Assembly (NCBI RefSeq): GCF_900476375.1
Contig: NZ_UPPP01000058.1
Location: 44,554-108,553, forward strand
Direction: 5' to 3'
DNA: 64,000 nucleotides
Source: Allolucifera butyrica
Lineage (GTDB): Bacteria > Bacillota > Negativicutes > Sporomusales > UPPP01
Below are positions 53,273 through 62,505 of the stretch, piece after piece (the first letter of the stretch is position 1; each line of letters opens with the position of its first letter). Made by a program: the position numbers and the translations under genes. The notes beneath the pieces are model-generated. The model was not told the DNA's origin. It worked only from the letters and a program-made list of their open reading frames with translations, and searched no databases.

Positions 53273-56200
53273 ATGATTGGGATGGAAACGAGGCAAGAGG
53301 AAGTACTAGAGGCTGAAAAGGCCGGAATGCCGCAGGAAGAGATAAGAATGCCAAGCGGTACGCAAGTATCGAGCGGGCAGCAGGCGATGTGGTTCCTTTA
53401 TAAGATGACGCCCCTGTCGTCGGCTTATAATTTTAAGCATGCGGCAATTATAAAATCTGAGATAAATGCTGATTTGTTAAAAAGAGCCCTGCAGACCGTT
53501 ATGCAAAGATACCCCGTTTTACGGACCACGTATTCTGATTTAAATGGCCGGATCATGAAAACCGTTCTGTCTGCCGATTCAGCGAATTGCTTTTATTTTG
53601 AGGAAAAGAACGCCCAAAGTTTTAGTAAGGAAGAAGTGGAGCAATATCTGATAGAAAAATGCGAAGAACCTTTTGATCTTGCCCAGGGGCCTATTGTGAA
53701 AGCCTATCTCGTCAGAGTGTCCGGCGACACCGCTATATTTCTGCTGCTCATACATCATATTGCTTCCGATTTTGTAACTTTGGAAATCATTGAAAAGGAA
53801 CTTGGCGAGGTATATACGGGTCTGAAAAACGGAAACGGGATTCATTTATCCCAACCGGCCTTTGACTATACCGATTTTGCCATACAAGAGGCCGAATTTC
53901 TGAATAGTGACGCTGCGAAGAGTCAACGTGAATATTGGCTGAGCAATTTGGCGGGAGAGTTACCGGTGCTGAATCTGCCTGCAGATAAACCGCGGACTCA
54001 GGCTGCGAGTCAAAAGGGCGGCATTATCCGGTTTACTGTCGATAAGAATTTAACTAAAAAAGTAAAGGAATTGGCCGCTAATTGCGGGGCTACCCCCTAT
54101 AGACTGTTCATGGCGGCTTATTATTTGCTTCTTTACCGCTATACCGGACAGAAGGATCTAATTGTCGGGTCGCCGGTATCTTTGCGAAGAAACAATGATT
54201 TTAATGACACGGCAGGTTATTTTGTAAATATGCTGCCTTTTCGCATAAATCTGGAGCATAACCTCAGTTTTAACGAGTTATTGGCGAAAGTGAACAGCGT
54301 AATTTTAGCGGGACTTAAACAGGGAAAGTACCCTTTTTCCAGGATGGTTGCAGAATTGCAGTCCGACCGGGATTTGACCCGGCCGCCCATTTTTCAGGTC
54401 TCCTTTACGATGGAGAGGCCCAACGATGCGTCGTTAGCGGGAATGACCCGGTTTTATTTGGGCGGTCCGGATACCGAAATCCGGTTTGGCGAATTGGCAA
54501 TGGAATCGTTTGAGTTTGCCCATTGCGCGTCCCAATATGAACTTTCTTTGTTCATGGAAGAAATAGACGAAGAATATTGCGCCTGGTTCCTGTATCAGAC
54601 TGATTTATTTTATCCTTCCACGGTGGAACAAATGGCCGGTCATTTTGTAAATATTCTTGCCGAAGTGACCGAAAATCCGCTGCAAGGCATAGACCAATAC
54701 CGGATGATTAGTGCGGAAGAAAAAGAAAGGGTGTTGAATGTCTGGAACCGGAGGGATGTTACGTTTCCTTCCACAGTATGCATCCATAAAATGATTGAAC
54801 AGCAGGTTAGGAAAAACCCCGGCGCGGTTGCAGTTTCTTTCGGTGATGCGGCCCTTTCCTATGGCGAACTGAATCAAAAAGCAAACCAACTGGCTCATTA
54901 TCTCCGAATGCGGGGAGTGGGTCCGGGGGTGATGGTGCCAATCTGTATGAACCCGGGCCTGGAAATGATTGTCGGCCTGCTGGGGATATTGAAGTCGGGT
55001 GGGGCCTATGTGCCGCTCAATCCCGTGTATCCGACGGAACGGATTCGCGGAATTCTGGAGGAGGTTCAGCCAATTATTATTTTAAGCGGGCTGAACTTTA
55101 GCGACCTGTTTGCCTGCTATGCGGAAAGGGTATTGCTTCTCGATGCGCAGTGGGATTTGGTAAGTAAGGAAGACACCGGCAATTTGGACGACACGGCCAC
55201 TCCCGGCAGTACTGCCTATATTATTTATACGTCGGGATCGACCGGCAAGCCCAAAGGTGTAATGGTCAGCCATTCCAATGTTGTACGGCTTTTTGCAGCG
55301 ACCGGCCATTGGTATCAATTTAATAATGAGGACGTATGGACCCTGTTTCATTCCTTTGCGTTTGACTTTTCCGTCTGGGAGATTTTTGGGGCCCTTGTTT
55401 ACGGCGGCAGGCTGGTTGTTGTGCCTTATTTTACTACCCGGTCGCCGGAAGATTTTTATAAGCTGCTGAGCAGGGAGAAGGTAACTGTCTTGAATCAGAC
55501 CCCTTCGGCTTTCCGGCAGCTTATCAGGGTGGATGAAAAACTATGCAAGACGGACAGGCTGTCCTTACGGTATGTTATTTTTGGCGGGGAAGCGCTGGAA
55601 TTAAAAACACTGGCGCCTTGGTACGAACGCCACGGGGACAAACGGCCGCAGCTTATTAATATGTATGGAATCACGGAGACAACCGTCCATGTTACGTATA
55701 GACCGCTTTCAATAGAAGATGTAGAGAGTGGCTCGGGCAGTATGATTGGCATGCCAATCCCTGATTTACAGGTTTATATACTGGACGAGAATAAAAATAT
55801 CGTTCCGAATGGCTGCAGCGGAGAAATCTATGTAGGCGGCGCAGGCGTTGCCCAGGGTTATTTTAAAAGAGAAGATCTGACCCGGGAACGGTTTGTGGAT
55901 GACTTTATAAACCCGGACAGGGACGGCAAGCTTTATCGCTCGGGGGACCTGGCGAGGTTCCTGCATAACGGCGATATTGAATATTTGGGACGGATTGATC
56001 ATCAGGTAAAGATCCGCGGCTTCCGGATCGAACTCGGGGATATTGAGGCGAAAATACTTGAGTTTCCCGGGGTGCGCGAGGTTGTGGTGGCCGTCAGGGA
56101 AGACGCCGGCGATAAACGGCTGGCCGCCTATGTTGTTATGAAGGAAGAGCAGGTTTTGGTTAGTGCGGAACTGAGAACCTTTTTAAAAGCAAGAATCCCT

Positions 56201-56635
56201 GAATATATGGTGCCGGCGGCCTTTGTGGAAATGGATTTCATACCCATGACGGCAAATGGCAAAGTAAATAGAAAAGCTCTCCCTGTTCCGCCGGCAGCGG
56301 TTATAGATAAAGCAGCCGGATGGAATTCGCCCAAGACGGAACTGGAAAAGGCAATCGCCGGTATTTGGCGGGATGTTCTGGGTGTGGAAAGCGTTGGGAC
56401 GGAAACGAATTTTTTTGATATCGGCGGTAATTCCCTGTTGATCGTTCAAATCCATTCCCGTCTGCAGCAAACAATTCCTCACCGGCTGGAAATTATTACT
56501 CTGTTCCAATATCCCACCATAAAGTCCCTTGCTAATTTTATACTGTCCCAGCAGAATTCAATTGCCCGCAGCGACGGGGAACCAGACCGGGCCCAACTGC
56601 GCCGGCAGGCAAGAATGAGAAGAAAAATTGTGTAG
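53273..56635 (+). CDS. non-ribosomal peptide synthetase, C-A(Thr)-T
   Basis: A 1120-residue single NRPS module. Condensation domain (about 30-470) with the active HHxxxD motif at residues 161-166 (HHIASD). Adenylation domain (about 505-1000): A3 YTSGSTGKPKG from 652, A5 NMYGITETT, A8 GRIDHQVKIRGFRIELGD, A10 Lys in ANGKVNRKAL. The eight specificity residues read from A4-A5 are D-F-W-N-I-G-M-V, followed by H, and the A10 Lys, which is the known threonine code. Carrier domain with Ser1054 in FFDIGGNSLLIVQ. No thioesterase or epimerase. A condensation domain at the very front of the first module suggests that an acyl group is attached to threonine first. The chain would pass to the PKS encoded next. 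Confidence 0.95.
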   Translation: MIGMETRQEEVLEAEKAGMPQEEIRMPSGTQVSSGQQAMWFLYKMTPLSSAYNFKHAAIIKSEINADLLKRALQTVMQRYPVLRTTYSDLNGRIMKTVLSADSANCFYFEEKNAQSFSKEEVEQYLIEKCEEPFDLAQGPIVKAYLVRVSGDTAIFLLLIHHIASDFVTLEIIEKELGEVYTGLKNGNGIHLSQPAFDYTDFAIQEAEFLNSDAAKSQREYWLSNLAGELPVLNLPADKPRTQAASQKGGIIRFTVDKNLTKKVKELAANCGATPYRLFMAAYYLLLYRYTGQKDLIVGSPVSLRRNNDFNDTAGYFVNMLPFRINLEHNLSFNELLAKVNSVILAGLKQGKYPFSRMVAELQSDRDLTRPPIFQVSFTMERPNDASLAGMTRFYLGGPDTEIRFGELAMESFEFAHCASQYELSLFMEEIDEEYCAWFLYQTDLFYPSTVEQMAGHFVNILAEVTENPLQGIDQYRMISAEEKERVLNVWNRRDVTFPSTVCIHKMIEQQVRKNPGAVAVSFGDAALSYGELNQKANQLAHYLRMRGVGPGVMVPICMNPGLEMIVGLLGILKSGGAYVPLNPVYPTERIRGILEEVQPIIILSGLNFSDLFACYAERVLLLDAQWDLVSKEDTGNLDDTATPGSTAYIIYTSGSTGKPKGVMVSHSNVVRLFAATGHWYQFNNEDVWTLFHSFAFDFSVWEIFGALVYGGRLVVVPYFTTRSPEDFYKLLSREKVTVLNQTPSAFRQLIRVDEKLCKTDRLSLRYVIFGGEALELKTLAPWYERHGDKRPQLINMYGITETTVHVTYRPLSIEDVESGSGSMIGMPIPDLQVYILDENKNIVPNGCSGEIYVGGAGVAQGYFKREDLTRERFVDDFINPDRDGKLYRSGDLARFLHNGDIEYLGRIDHQVKIRGFRIELGDIEAKILEFPGVREVVVAVREDAGDKRLAAYVVMKEEQVLVSAELRTFLKARIPEYMVPAAFVEMDFIPMTANGKVNRKALPVPPAAVIDKAAGWNSPKTELEKAIAGIWRDVLGVESVGTETNFFDIGGNSLLIVQIHSRLQQTIPHRLEIITLFQYPTIKSLANFILSQQNSIARSDGEPDRAQLRRQARMRRKIV

Positions 56636-56668
56636 TTCTGTTTTAGTAAAAGAAGTGGAGGATTGGTT

Positions 56669-59600
56669 ATGAGTGATAACCTGTTTGATATAGCAATCAT
56701 CGGTATGGCCGGACGGTTTCCCGGAGCCCGGGACATAATGCAATTTTGGGAAAATGTTAAGAACGGCAAAGACTGTATCACCTTTTTTACCGATGCTGAA
56801 TTGAAAGAGGCCGGAGTCGGTGAGGAACAACTGAAAGACCCCGGCTACGTAAAAGCGTTCGGCTATATTGAGGATATCGAGATGTTTGACGCGCCGTTTT
56901 TTAATATTACCTCACGGGAGGCGGAATTAACCGACCCGCAGCAGCGGATTTTTCTGGAGTGCGCCTGGGAAGCGATGGAAAATGCCGGATATGTTCCGGA
57001 AAAGTATACCGGAATCATCGGCGTTTTTGGCGGGGCAAGCAGTAATACCTATCTGTTACATAATATCGCCAGGGCGGAGGGCATTGACACCGGTACCTAC
57101 CCGGTGATGATCGGCAATGAAAAAGACTTTTTGTGCACCCGTGTCGCCTACAAGCTGAATCTGAAAGGGCCCGGCCTGACAATCCAGACGGCGTGTTCCA
57201 CCTCCCTGGTGGCGGTACATATGGCTTGTCAGAGTATTTTGAACGGAGAATGCGATGTGGCTCTTGCCGGAGGGGTTACTGTTAGGGTGCCGCAAAAAGC
57301 CGGCTATCGGTACCAGGAGGGAGGGATTCTTTCCCCGGACGGCCATTGCCGGGCCTTTGACGAAGGGGCCCGGGGAACGGTAATAGGAAACGGAGCCGGC
57401 ATGGTTGTGCTCAAATCACTAACCAAGGCCGTAAAAGACCGGGACCATATTTATGCCGTGATTAAAGGAACGGCGATTAATAACGACGGGGCGATGAAAG
57501 TCGGATTTACCGCTCCCAGCGTCGAAGGGCAGGTGAAAGTGATTCAGGAGGCGTTGCTGGTTGCCGGCGTATCGCCGGACTCAGTCGGCTATCTTGAAGC
57601 GCACGGAACGGGGACGCAATTGGGTGATCCTATTGAAATTGCGGCCCTAAGACAAGTGTTTCAAGAAAGCACACCCAAGAAAAACTTTTGTCCCATCGGC
57701 TCGGTCAAGGCCAACGTGGGACATCTTGACGCCGCCTCAGGGGTCACAGGCCTTATCAAAACGGTATGGATGCTTGACAAGCGGTTAATTCCGCCCAGTA
57801 TCAACTTTGTAAGTCCCAATCCGAAACTGGAGTTGGATAATAGCCCTTTCTTTATCAACACGAAGTTAACGGAGTGGAAACCCACCGGCGAAACACTGCG
57901 GCGGGCCGGGGTCAGTTCGTTTGGACTGGGCGGCACAAACGCCCATGTGGTACTGGAAGAATGGGAACGCAGGGAAGAAGAAAGACAAAATCAGGCAATG
58001 TGGAGCCTGATTCCTATTTCGGCCGGAACAACGGAGTCTCTTGAGAGAGTGAAGGCAAACTATTTGCACTATTTTAGTGAAAATCCCCGGATTGAAATGG
58101 ACGATGCAGCCTTCACCCTGGCTATGGGCCGGCGGGAGTTCGGCAACCGGTTTTATTGTGTCTGCAAAGACCCGGCTGATTTTGAAGCGATTGTTGGCGG
58201 GAAAGAGACGCCAAGAAGCGGCCAGGGAAAGGTAGAAGACAGAGAACGGGAAACGCTCTTTTTGTTTCCTGACATGGAGCGGATTCATAAAGAGAGTATT
58301 CGGGAGATTTATGAATCGGAACCGGTATTTCGCGAGAGTCTGGACCAATGTTCTAAAATGGTAGGTGAGAAATTCGGACTCAGTCTGGAAAATAGGCTAT
58401 TTGGAGTAGAGCCAGCAAAGGAAACCGATGACCGGGAGAAACGGCTGGTTCAATTTTCGCTGCAATATGCTCTGGCGATATTCTTTACACGGCTGGGAAT
58501 CAATGCGGCTTTATGGGCCGGAGGGGCAATCGGGAAACAGGTCACCTTATGTGTCGGCGGTGAAGTAACTCTTGACAGCGCCTTTGCTGCTGTTGGCGAT
58601 GACTTTACGGCAGAAAAAGAACCAGAGCATGACAACCAATATATCATGCTGGATTCTCAGGAGGATTTTAAATTCATTGATTCTCACCTAAGTACAAACA
58701 AGGAAAACCGGGTTACCGTCCTGATTATGGGCTCTCATTACGGGAGCGAGGTTTTGGCGGCTCATTTTACGAATGCTTTGGTGCTTCCCGTCCTGCTTGA
58801 CGAGGAGTCCAAGGATTCCAGCCGGATGCACTTGTTAAATACGCTGGGGCATCTTTGGGTCAACGGCGTTTCCATTGACTGGAGTGTTTTGTACCGCCAG
58901 GGAGGGCAGAAACGGATCCCGCTGCCTGCCTATTGTTTTGACCGGAAGAGATATTGGATCGGAGCGCCTTGTTTCGATTCCATGGTTCAGGCGGCAGCAA
59001 CTCTTGGTGGCGAAAACAGAAACCAGGCGGAGAACACGAAGGAAAATATTGACCGGGGCTATATCACGCAGCGCCTGAAAGATCTGGTGATGGAGCTAAT
59101 CGGTACGGAAACAGTCGACGATACGGATGATATTTTTGAATTATGCGGGGATTCTTTTGTTGCTTTACAGCTGAATAACGAAATCGAAAAACAGTTCCAT
59201 TTAAAGCTGCCTATTAAAAATATAATTGAGAATAATACCGTGGAAAAATTAGCGGACATAATATGGAATCTTCTGCATAGCAGCTCCGCCAAGGAACTGG
59301 CGGGCGAAGACCCTGTCGTTCGTTTCCAGACTGGGGGCGGCAAAACGCCCATTTTCCTTATCCATCCCGCGGGCGGCACAGTCATGGGATACAAGCCGCT
59401 TGTCCGGTATCTGCCGCAAGATTACCCGGTATATGGCATACAGTACACGTATAAAGAGGAAAAAAACGCAATCAGGACCATAGAGGATATCGCCGATGGC
59501 TATATTGAACTGATTCGCGAGATCCAACCGGACGGGCCGGTTATTTTGGGAGGGCATTCTTTTGGCGGCAACGCCGCCTTTGAGATTGCGGTAAGACTGC

Positions 59601-60130
59601 AGAAAAAGGGGGTGAAAGTGGAGCACCTGATTATGTTCGACAGTCATCCGCCGCTAGCCTATTATTGCAATGAAGTATTTAGCGAGTTGCGGTTTCTGAA
59701 AGCATTTCCGCTCGTGTGCGCCATGTATTTTGATAAAACGGCGGCAGCGGCGGACGTTGAAATTGATAATTTAGAGGGAGTTATCCGTTATCTGAAAGAG
59801 CGTGGGTGGATACCCTGGGGATTTGACAACATTCAGTTCAAAGAGTATTACCATATTTGGCGAAAAAATCATAATTCGCTGCGGACCCATATGCCGAAGG
59901 ATCAATACACAGGCAGCCTGGTATTTTTCCGGGCACAAACGATGCAGCCGAAGGAAATTCTGGAGAGGCTTAATATTGCTTTAACAGAAGGTATGGATTT
60001 CGAGGAATGGAACAAATTATCCCCTTCCGGGTTAAAGCTTTTTGAAGTTCCGGGTTCGCATTATACAATGCTCAATGAGCCGAATGTGAAAGTAATTGCC
60101 GGGGTGTTAAATAAAGTCTTAGTATCCTGA
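56669..60130 (+). CDS. polyketide synthase, KS-(inactive AT)-ACP-TE
   Basis: A 1153-residue module ending the assembly line. Ketosynthase (about 8-430) with Cys176 in TACSTSL, His in EAHGTGTQLGDP and NVGHLDAASG. A shortened acyltransferase-like region (about 530-760): the GHSxG motif is GGAIG, so the nucleophile Ser is Ala620 and the His is Gly; the part after it has only about 115 residues before the VSIDWSVLY linker. Carrier domain with Ser829 (LCGDSFVALQ). Thioesterase (about 895-1153) with Ser964 (GGHSFGG), Asp991 and His1131. No KR, DH or ER. ATG 56669 follows GGAGG. Malonyl must be supplied by another protein, such as FabD. Confidence 0.95.
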   Translation: MSDNLFDIAIIGMAGRFPGARDIMQFWENVKNGKDCITFFTDAELKEAGVGEEQLKDPGYVKAFGYIEDIEMFDAPFFNITSREAELTDPQQRIFLECAWEAMENAGYVPEKYTGIIGVFGGASSNTYLLHNIARAEGIDTGTYPVMIGNEKDFLCTRVAYKLNLKGPGLTIQTACSTSLVAVHMACQSILNGECDVALAGGVTVRVPQKAGYRYQEGGILSPDGHCRAFDEGARGTVIGNGAGMVVLKSLTKAVKDRDHIYAVIKGTAINNDGAMKVGFTAPSVEGQVKVIQEALLVAGVSPDSVGYLEAHGTGTQLGDPIEIAALRQVFQESTPKKNFCPIGSVKANVGHLDAASGVTGLIKTVWMLDKRLIPPSINFVSPNPKLELDNSPFFINTKLTEWKPTGETLRRAGVSSFGLGGTNAHVVLEEWERREEERQNQAMWSLIPISAGTTESLERVKANYLHYFSENPRIEMDDAAFTLAMGRREFGNRFYCVCKDPADFEAIVGGKETPRSGQGKVEDRERETLFLFPDMERIHKESIREIYESEPVFRESLDQCSKMVGEKFGLSLENRLFGVEPAKETDDREKRLVQFSLQYALAIFFTRLGINAALWAGGAIGKQVTLCVGGEVTLDSAFAAVGDDFTAEKEPEHDNQYIMLDSQEDFKFIDSHLSTNKENRVTVLIMGSHYGSEVLAAHFTNALVLPVLLDEESKDSSRMHLLNTLGHLWVNGVSIDWSVLYRQGGQKRIPLPAYCFDRKRYWIGAPCFDSMVQAAATLGGENRNQAENTKENIDRGYITQRLKDLVMELIGTETVDDTDDIFELCGDSFVALQLNNEIEKQFHLKLPIKNIIENNTVEKLADIIWNLLHSSSAKELAGEDPVVRFQTGGGKTPIFLIHPAGGTVMGYKPLVRYLPQDYPVYGIQYTYKEEKNAIRTIEDIADGYIELIREIQPDGPVILGGHSFGGNAAFEIAVRLQKKGVKVEHLIMFDSHPPLAYYCNEVFSELRFLKAFPLVCAMYFDKTAAAADVEIDNLEGVIRYLKERGWIPWGFDNIQFKEYYHIWRKNHNSLRTHMPKDQYTGSLVFFRAQTMQPKEILERLNIALTEGMDFEEWNKLSPSGLKLFEVPGSHYTMLNEPNVKVIAGVLNKVLVS

Positions 60131-60252
60131 TTCATTCATTTAAATTCAGGATATGATTTCCTCCGTAATATAATGCTGATTTATTAAACAGTATCAAGGA
60201 TTAACAGGTTTGTGAGACTTGATTTATTATATTCAAAAAGGAGAGAATTTTT

Positions 60253-61407
60253 ATGCGGGCAAAAACGAAAGCGGCTACGGCGCAAGATTTTGTCAGGATG
60301 TTTCCGGATGAGGTTATCAATACCAATCAAATAGAGACGAGAAAGATGCCTAAGGCCCAAACCTTTAACCGAATGATGGCGCACGGAATTGACCATACGG
60401 ACTATTCCAGAATTGTTGCCAGAGTTGCCAATGGTGAAGATTATGTACAGGTATGTGAGGAACTTGGGGATGCTTCCTGTGCTTATGCGGCAGGGGAATT
60501 AGAAAAAGGACACAGGAACACGGCGCGGGTCTTCTTTTTAAAAGCGGCGGCATTGTATCGGGTTGCTCCCTACGAGATTATAAATTTTACCGAAGAAAAA
60601 AGCAGAATCTATAATAAGGAACTGGCTAGTTTTTCTCGCGCCGTTCAATTATATGAAAATATGAAGGCGGAAAAAGTAGAAATTCCTTATAAAGATTCTA
60701 AAATGTGCGGCTGGATGTGTATTCCCCGGCAAGCGCCGGCGGACGTTCCGGTCATCGTTTTAATCGGCGGATTAACCGGTTTCAAGGAAGAATTGCATTT
60801 TATGGCCATGAAGCTGGTGGAGGCAGGCTTTGCCGTTTTGAATATGGACGGACCGGGGCAGGGAGAAACCTTTTATGCTAACCAATGTTATTTTGAAGTA
60901 GACAGTCAGGAAGGCCATAGAGCGATATTGGACTATATAATAAGCCACGGCGATGTGGGGAATAAAATCGGGTTGTACGGGCTATGCTTTGGCGGCTATT
61001 TTGTCGCCCGGACAGCAGCTTATTTTGCCGATGAGGTGGCGGCCTGCGCCAGTGTCGGCGGTTCCTATATCGCGAAAGAGGCGCTGCGGTTTAACCGGGA
61101 CTTTTTGGACGCTTTTACCATGCGATCCGGAAAGGCTGAAAATGAAACGGAATATGTCAGACATGATTTTGCGCCCAGGTTCAATTTGGAGGGGATCGCA
61201 GAAAAAATAACTTGTCCGCTTTTGATAATCCATAATGATCCGGACCCTCTGATTAGTGCGAAGAACGTTAAAAGGCTGTATGAAGAGGCTGCTTCGGCGG
61301 ACAAAACATTTAAGGTATATCCGGGGTCTGACCACTGCGCCTACAATGATTATACGGAAGTAAGCAACTATGTAGCAGACTGGTTTGCCGACCGGCTTTT
61401 ATCCTAA
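60253..61407 (+). CDS. alpha/beta hydrolase with Cys nucleophile (FrsA/dienelactone-hydrolase-like)
   Basis: A 384-residue protein: helical N-terminal part (about 1-145), then an alpha/beta hydrolase core with oxyanion loop LIGGLTGFKEEL, nucleophile elbow GLCFGGYF in which Cys replaces Ser, as in dienelactone hydrolase, acid in HNDPDPLIS and His in GSDHCAYND. A large N-terminal helical domain plus this core is the pattern of the FrsA/DUF1100-type esterases and C-C hydrolases. It is probably a tailoring or editing enzyme of the NRPS-PKS cluster; its substrate is unknown. AAAGGAGAG precedes the ATG. Confidence 0.85.
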   Translation: MRAKTKAATAQDFVRMFPDEVINTNQIETRKMPKAQTFNRMMAHGIDHTDYSRIVARVANGEDYVQVCEELGDASCAYAAGELEKGHRNTARVFFLKAAALYRVAPYEIINFTEEKSRIYNKELASFSRAVQLYENMKAEKVEIPYKDSKMCGWMCIPRQAPADVPVIVLIGGLTGFKEELHFMAMKLVEAGFAVLNMDGPGQGETFYANQCYFEVDSQEGHRAILDYIISHGDVGNKIGLYGLCFGGYFVARTAAYFADEVAACASVGGSYIAKEALRFNRDFLDAFTMRSGKAENETEYVRHDFAPRFNLEGIAEKITCPLLIIHNDPDPLISAKNVKRLYEEAASADKTFKVYPGSDHCAYNDYTEVSNYVADWFADRLLS

Positions 61408-61437
61408 TTGAAAAAACGCCAAAGGGAGAGAGAGATT

Positions 61438-62505
61438 ATGAGCAATAAAAAAGTGCTGGGAATTTGCGCAAGCGGCCATGAGAATGGAAACAGCTCAATT
61501 CTTTTGAATGAACTGCTCAGGCCTTTACGGGAAAAGGGACATGATATTGAAATAGTAAATCTGGGAAGATTAAACATTCTGCCGTGTACCGGCTGCTTTG
61601 GCTGCCTGAGCGGACCGCAGGCGGCAGGGAATTGTGTTTTGCAGGATGATTTGGAATTTATTAAAACTAAGATCAGGGAAGCCGATGCCATTGCTGTTTC
61701 GGCACCGTCCTACTGTCTTTCGGCTCCATCCAGATTAAGGGCAGTGATGGAGCGCATATCCCGGTGGGCGTTAAACGAAATGGCCCAAAGCGAAAAGAAA
61801 AAATACGGCGCGGCGGTATCGGTTGCCGGAGGAACGTTTTCGCTGCTCAGGACTCCGTTAAGCTTATTTTTGACATTATGCCACTGCGAAGTAGTAGGTC
61901 AGTTTACAATGGGAAATGCTTTTAATAAGGGGGAAGTTTTATTATTGCCGAGCAAGCTGAAGCAGGTGGCCAAACTGGGGGCCTCCCTTGCCGCTTCCCT
62001 GGAACAGGATCAGTGTATTAAATCGGCAGTCGGCCAGTGTGAAGACCGGCTGATTTGTACGAATTGTTTTGCCGATACATTCCAGATTCAAAAAGATGGC
62101 AGGCTTGTTTGCCCGGTATGCCGGATGGAACTAAAACGGCAGGATGAAGAATATCATTCGGTTGGTTTTTCCCGCTTCACCCATGAAGGGGCGCGCCTGT
62201 ATGCCGGCGGCATAAAAAGTAACGCTTTGAAAGGAATGCTGGCCGGTGACGAAATCGGCAAACGGTTGGAAAATTATTTGAATCACGACATCCTACCGGA
62301 TAAGGATTTTGTTTTGGAAATGGAAAGTGCCGGAGAAGCGGTTCCGTGGAACAACGAGGCTTTGGAGATATTAGATGCCTTGGCGCCCGGGGACGTGCGT
62401 GAATTTATCAAAAGAGTGATTGAAAAGAAAGCGCTGCAGGCCGGGCTTCACTGCATAACCAGGGATGTGCTCTTAACTATGGACCAAGGCAGGGAAGTAT
62501 CCTGA
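61438..62505 (+). CDS. flavodoxin-like FMN protein with Cys motifs
   Basis: A 355-residue protein with an N-terminal FMN-binding flavodoxin-like domain (about 1-200): GICASGHENGNSSILL is the phosphate loop, and LPCTGCFGCL the cysteine-rich segment seen in iron-sulfur flavoproteins and related FMN reductases; SAPSYCLSAPSRLRAVMER follows. The C-terminal part has a zinc-ribbon-like CTNC/CPVC pair. Possibly an oxidoreductase acting on the cluster's product. ATG 61438 follows AGGGAGAG; the frame is open to 61408. Its stop overlaps the proposed start of the next gene. Confidence 0.85.
   Translation: MSNKKVLGICASGHENGNSSILLNELLRPLREKGHDIEIVNLGRLNILPCTGCFGCLSGPQAAGNCVLQDDLEFIKTKIREADAIAVSAPSYCLSAPSRLRAVMERISRWALNEMAQSEKKKYGAAVSVAGGTFSLLRTPLSLFLTLCHCEVVGQFTMGNAFNKGEVLLLPSKLKQVAKLGASLAASLEQDQCIKSAVGQCEDRLICTNCFADTFQIQKDGRLVCPVCRMELKRQDEEYHSVGFSRFTHEGARLYAGGIKSNALKGMLAGDEIGKRLENYLNHDILPDKDFVLEMESAGEAVPWNNEALEILDALAPGDVREFIKRVIEKKALQAGLHCITRDVLLTMDQGREVS

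Noticed and set aside
60253..61407. Alpha/beta hydrolase as a trans-acting acyltransferase for the PKS
   Set aside because: The fold and the GLCFGG elbow are of the hydrolase type and lack malonyltransferase motifs; the malonyl donor enzyme is probably FabD or encoded elsewhere.
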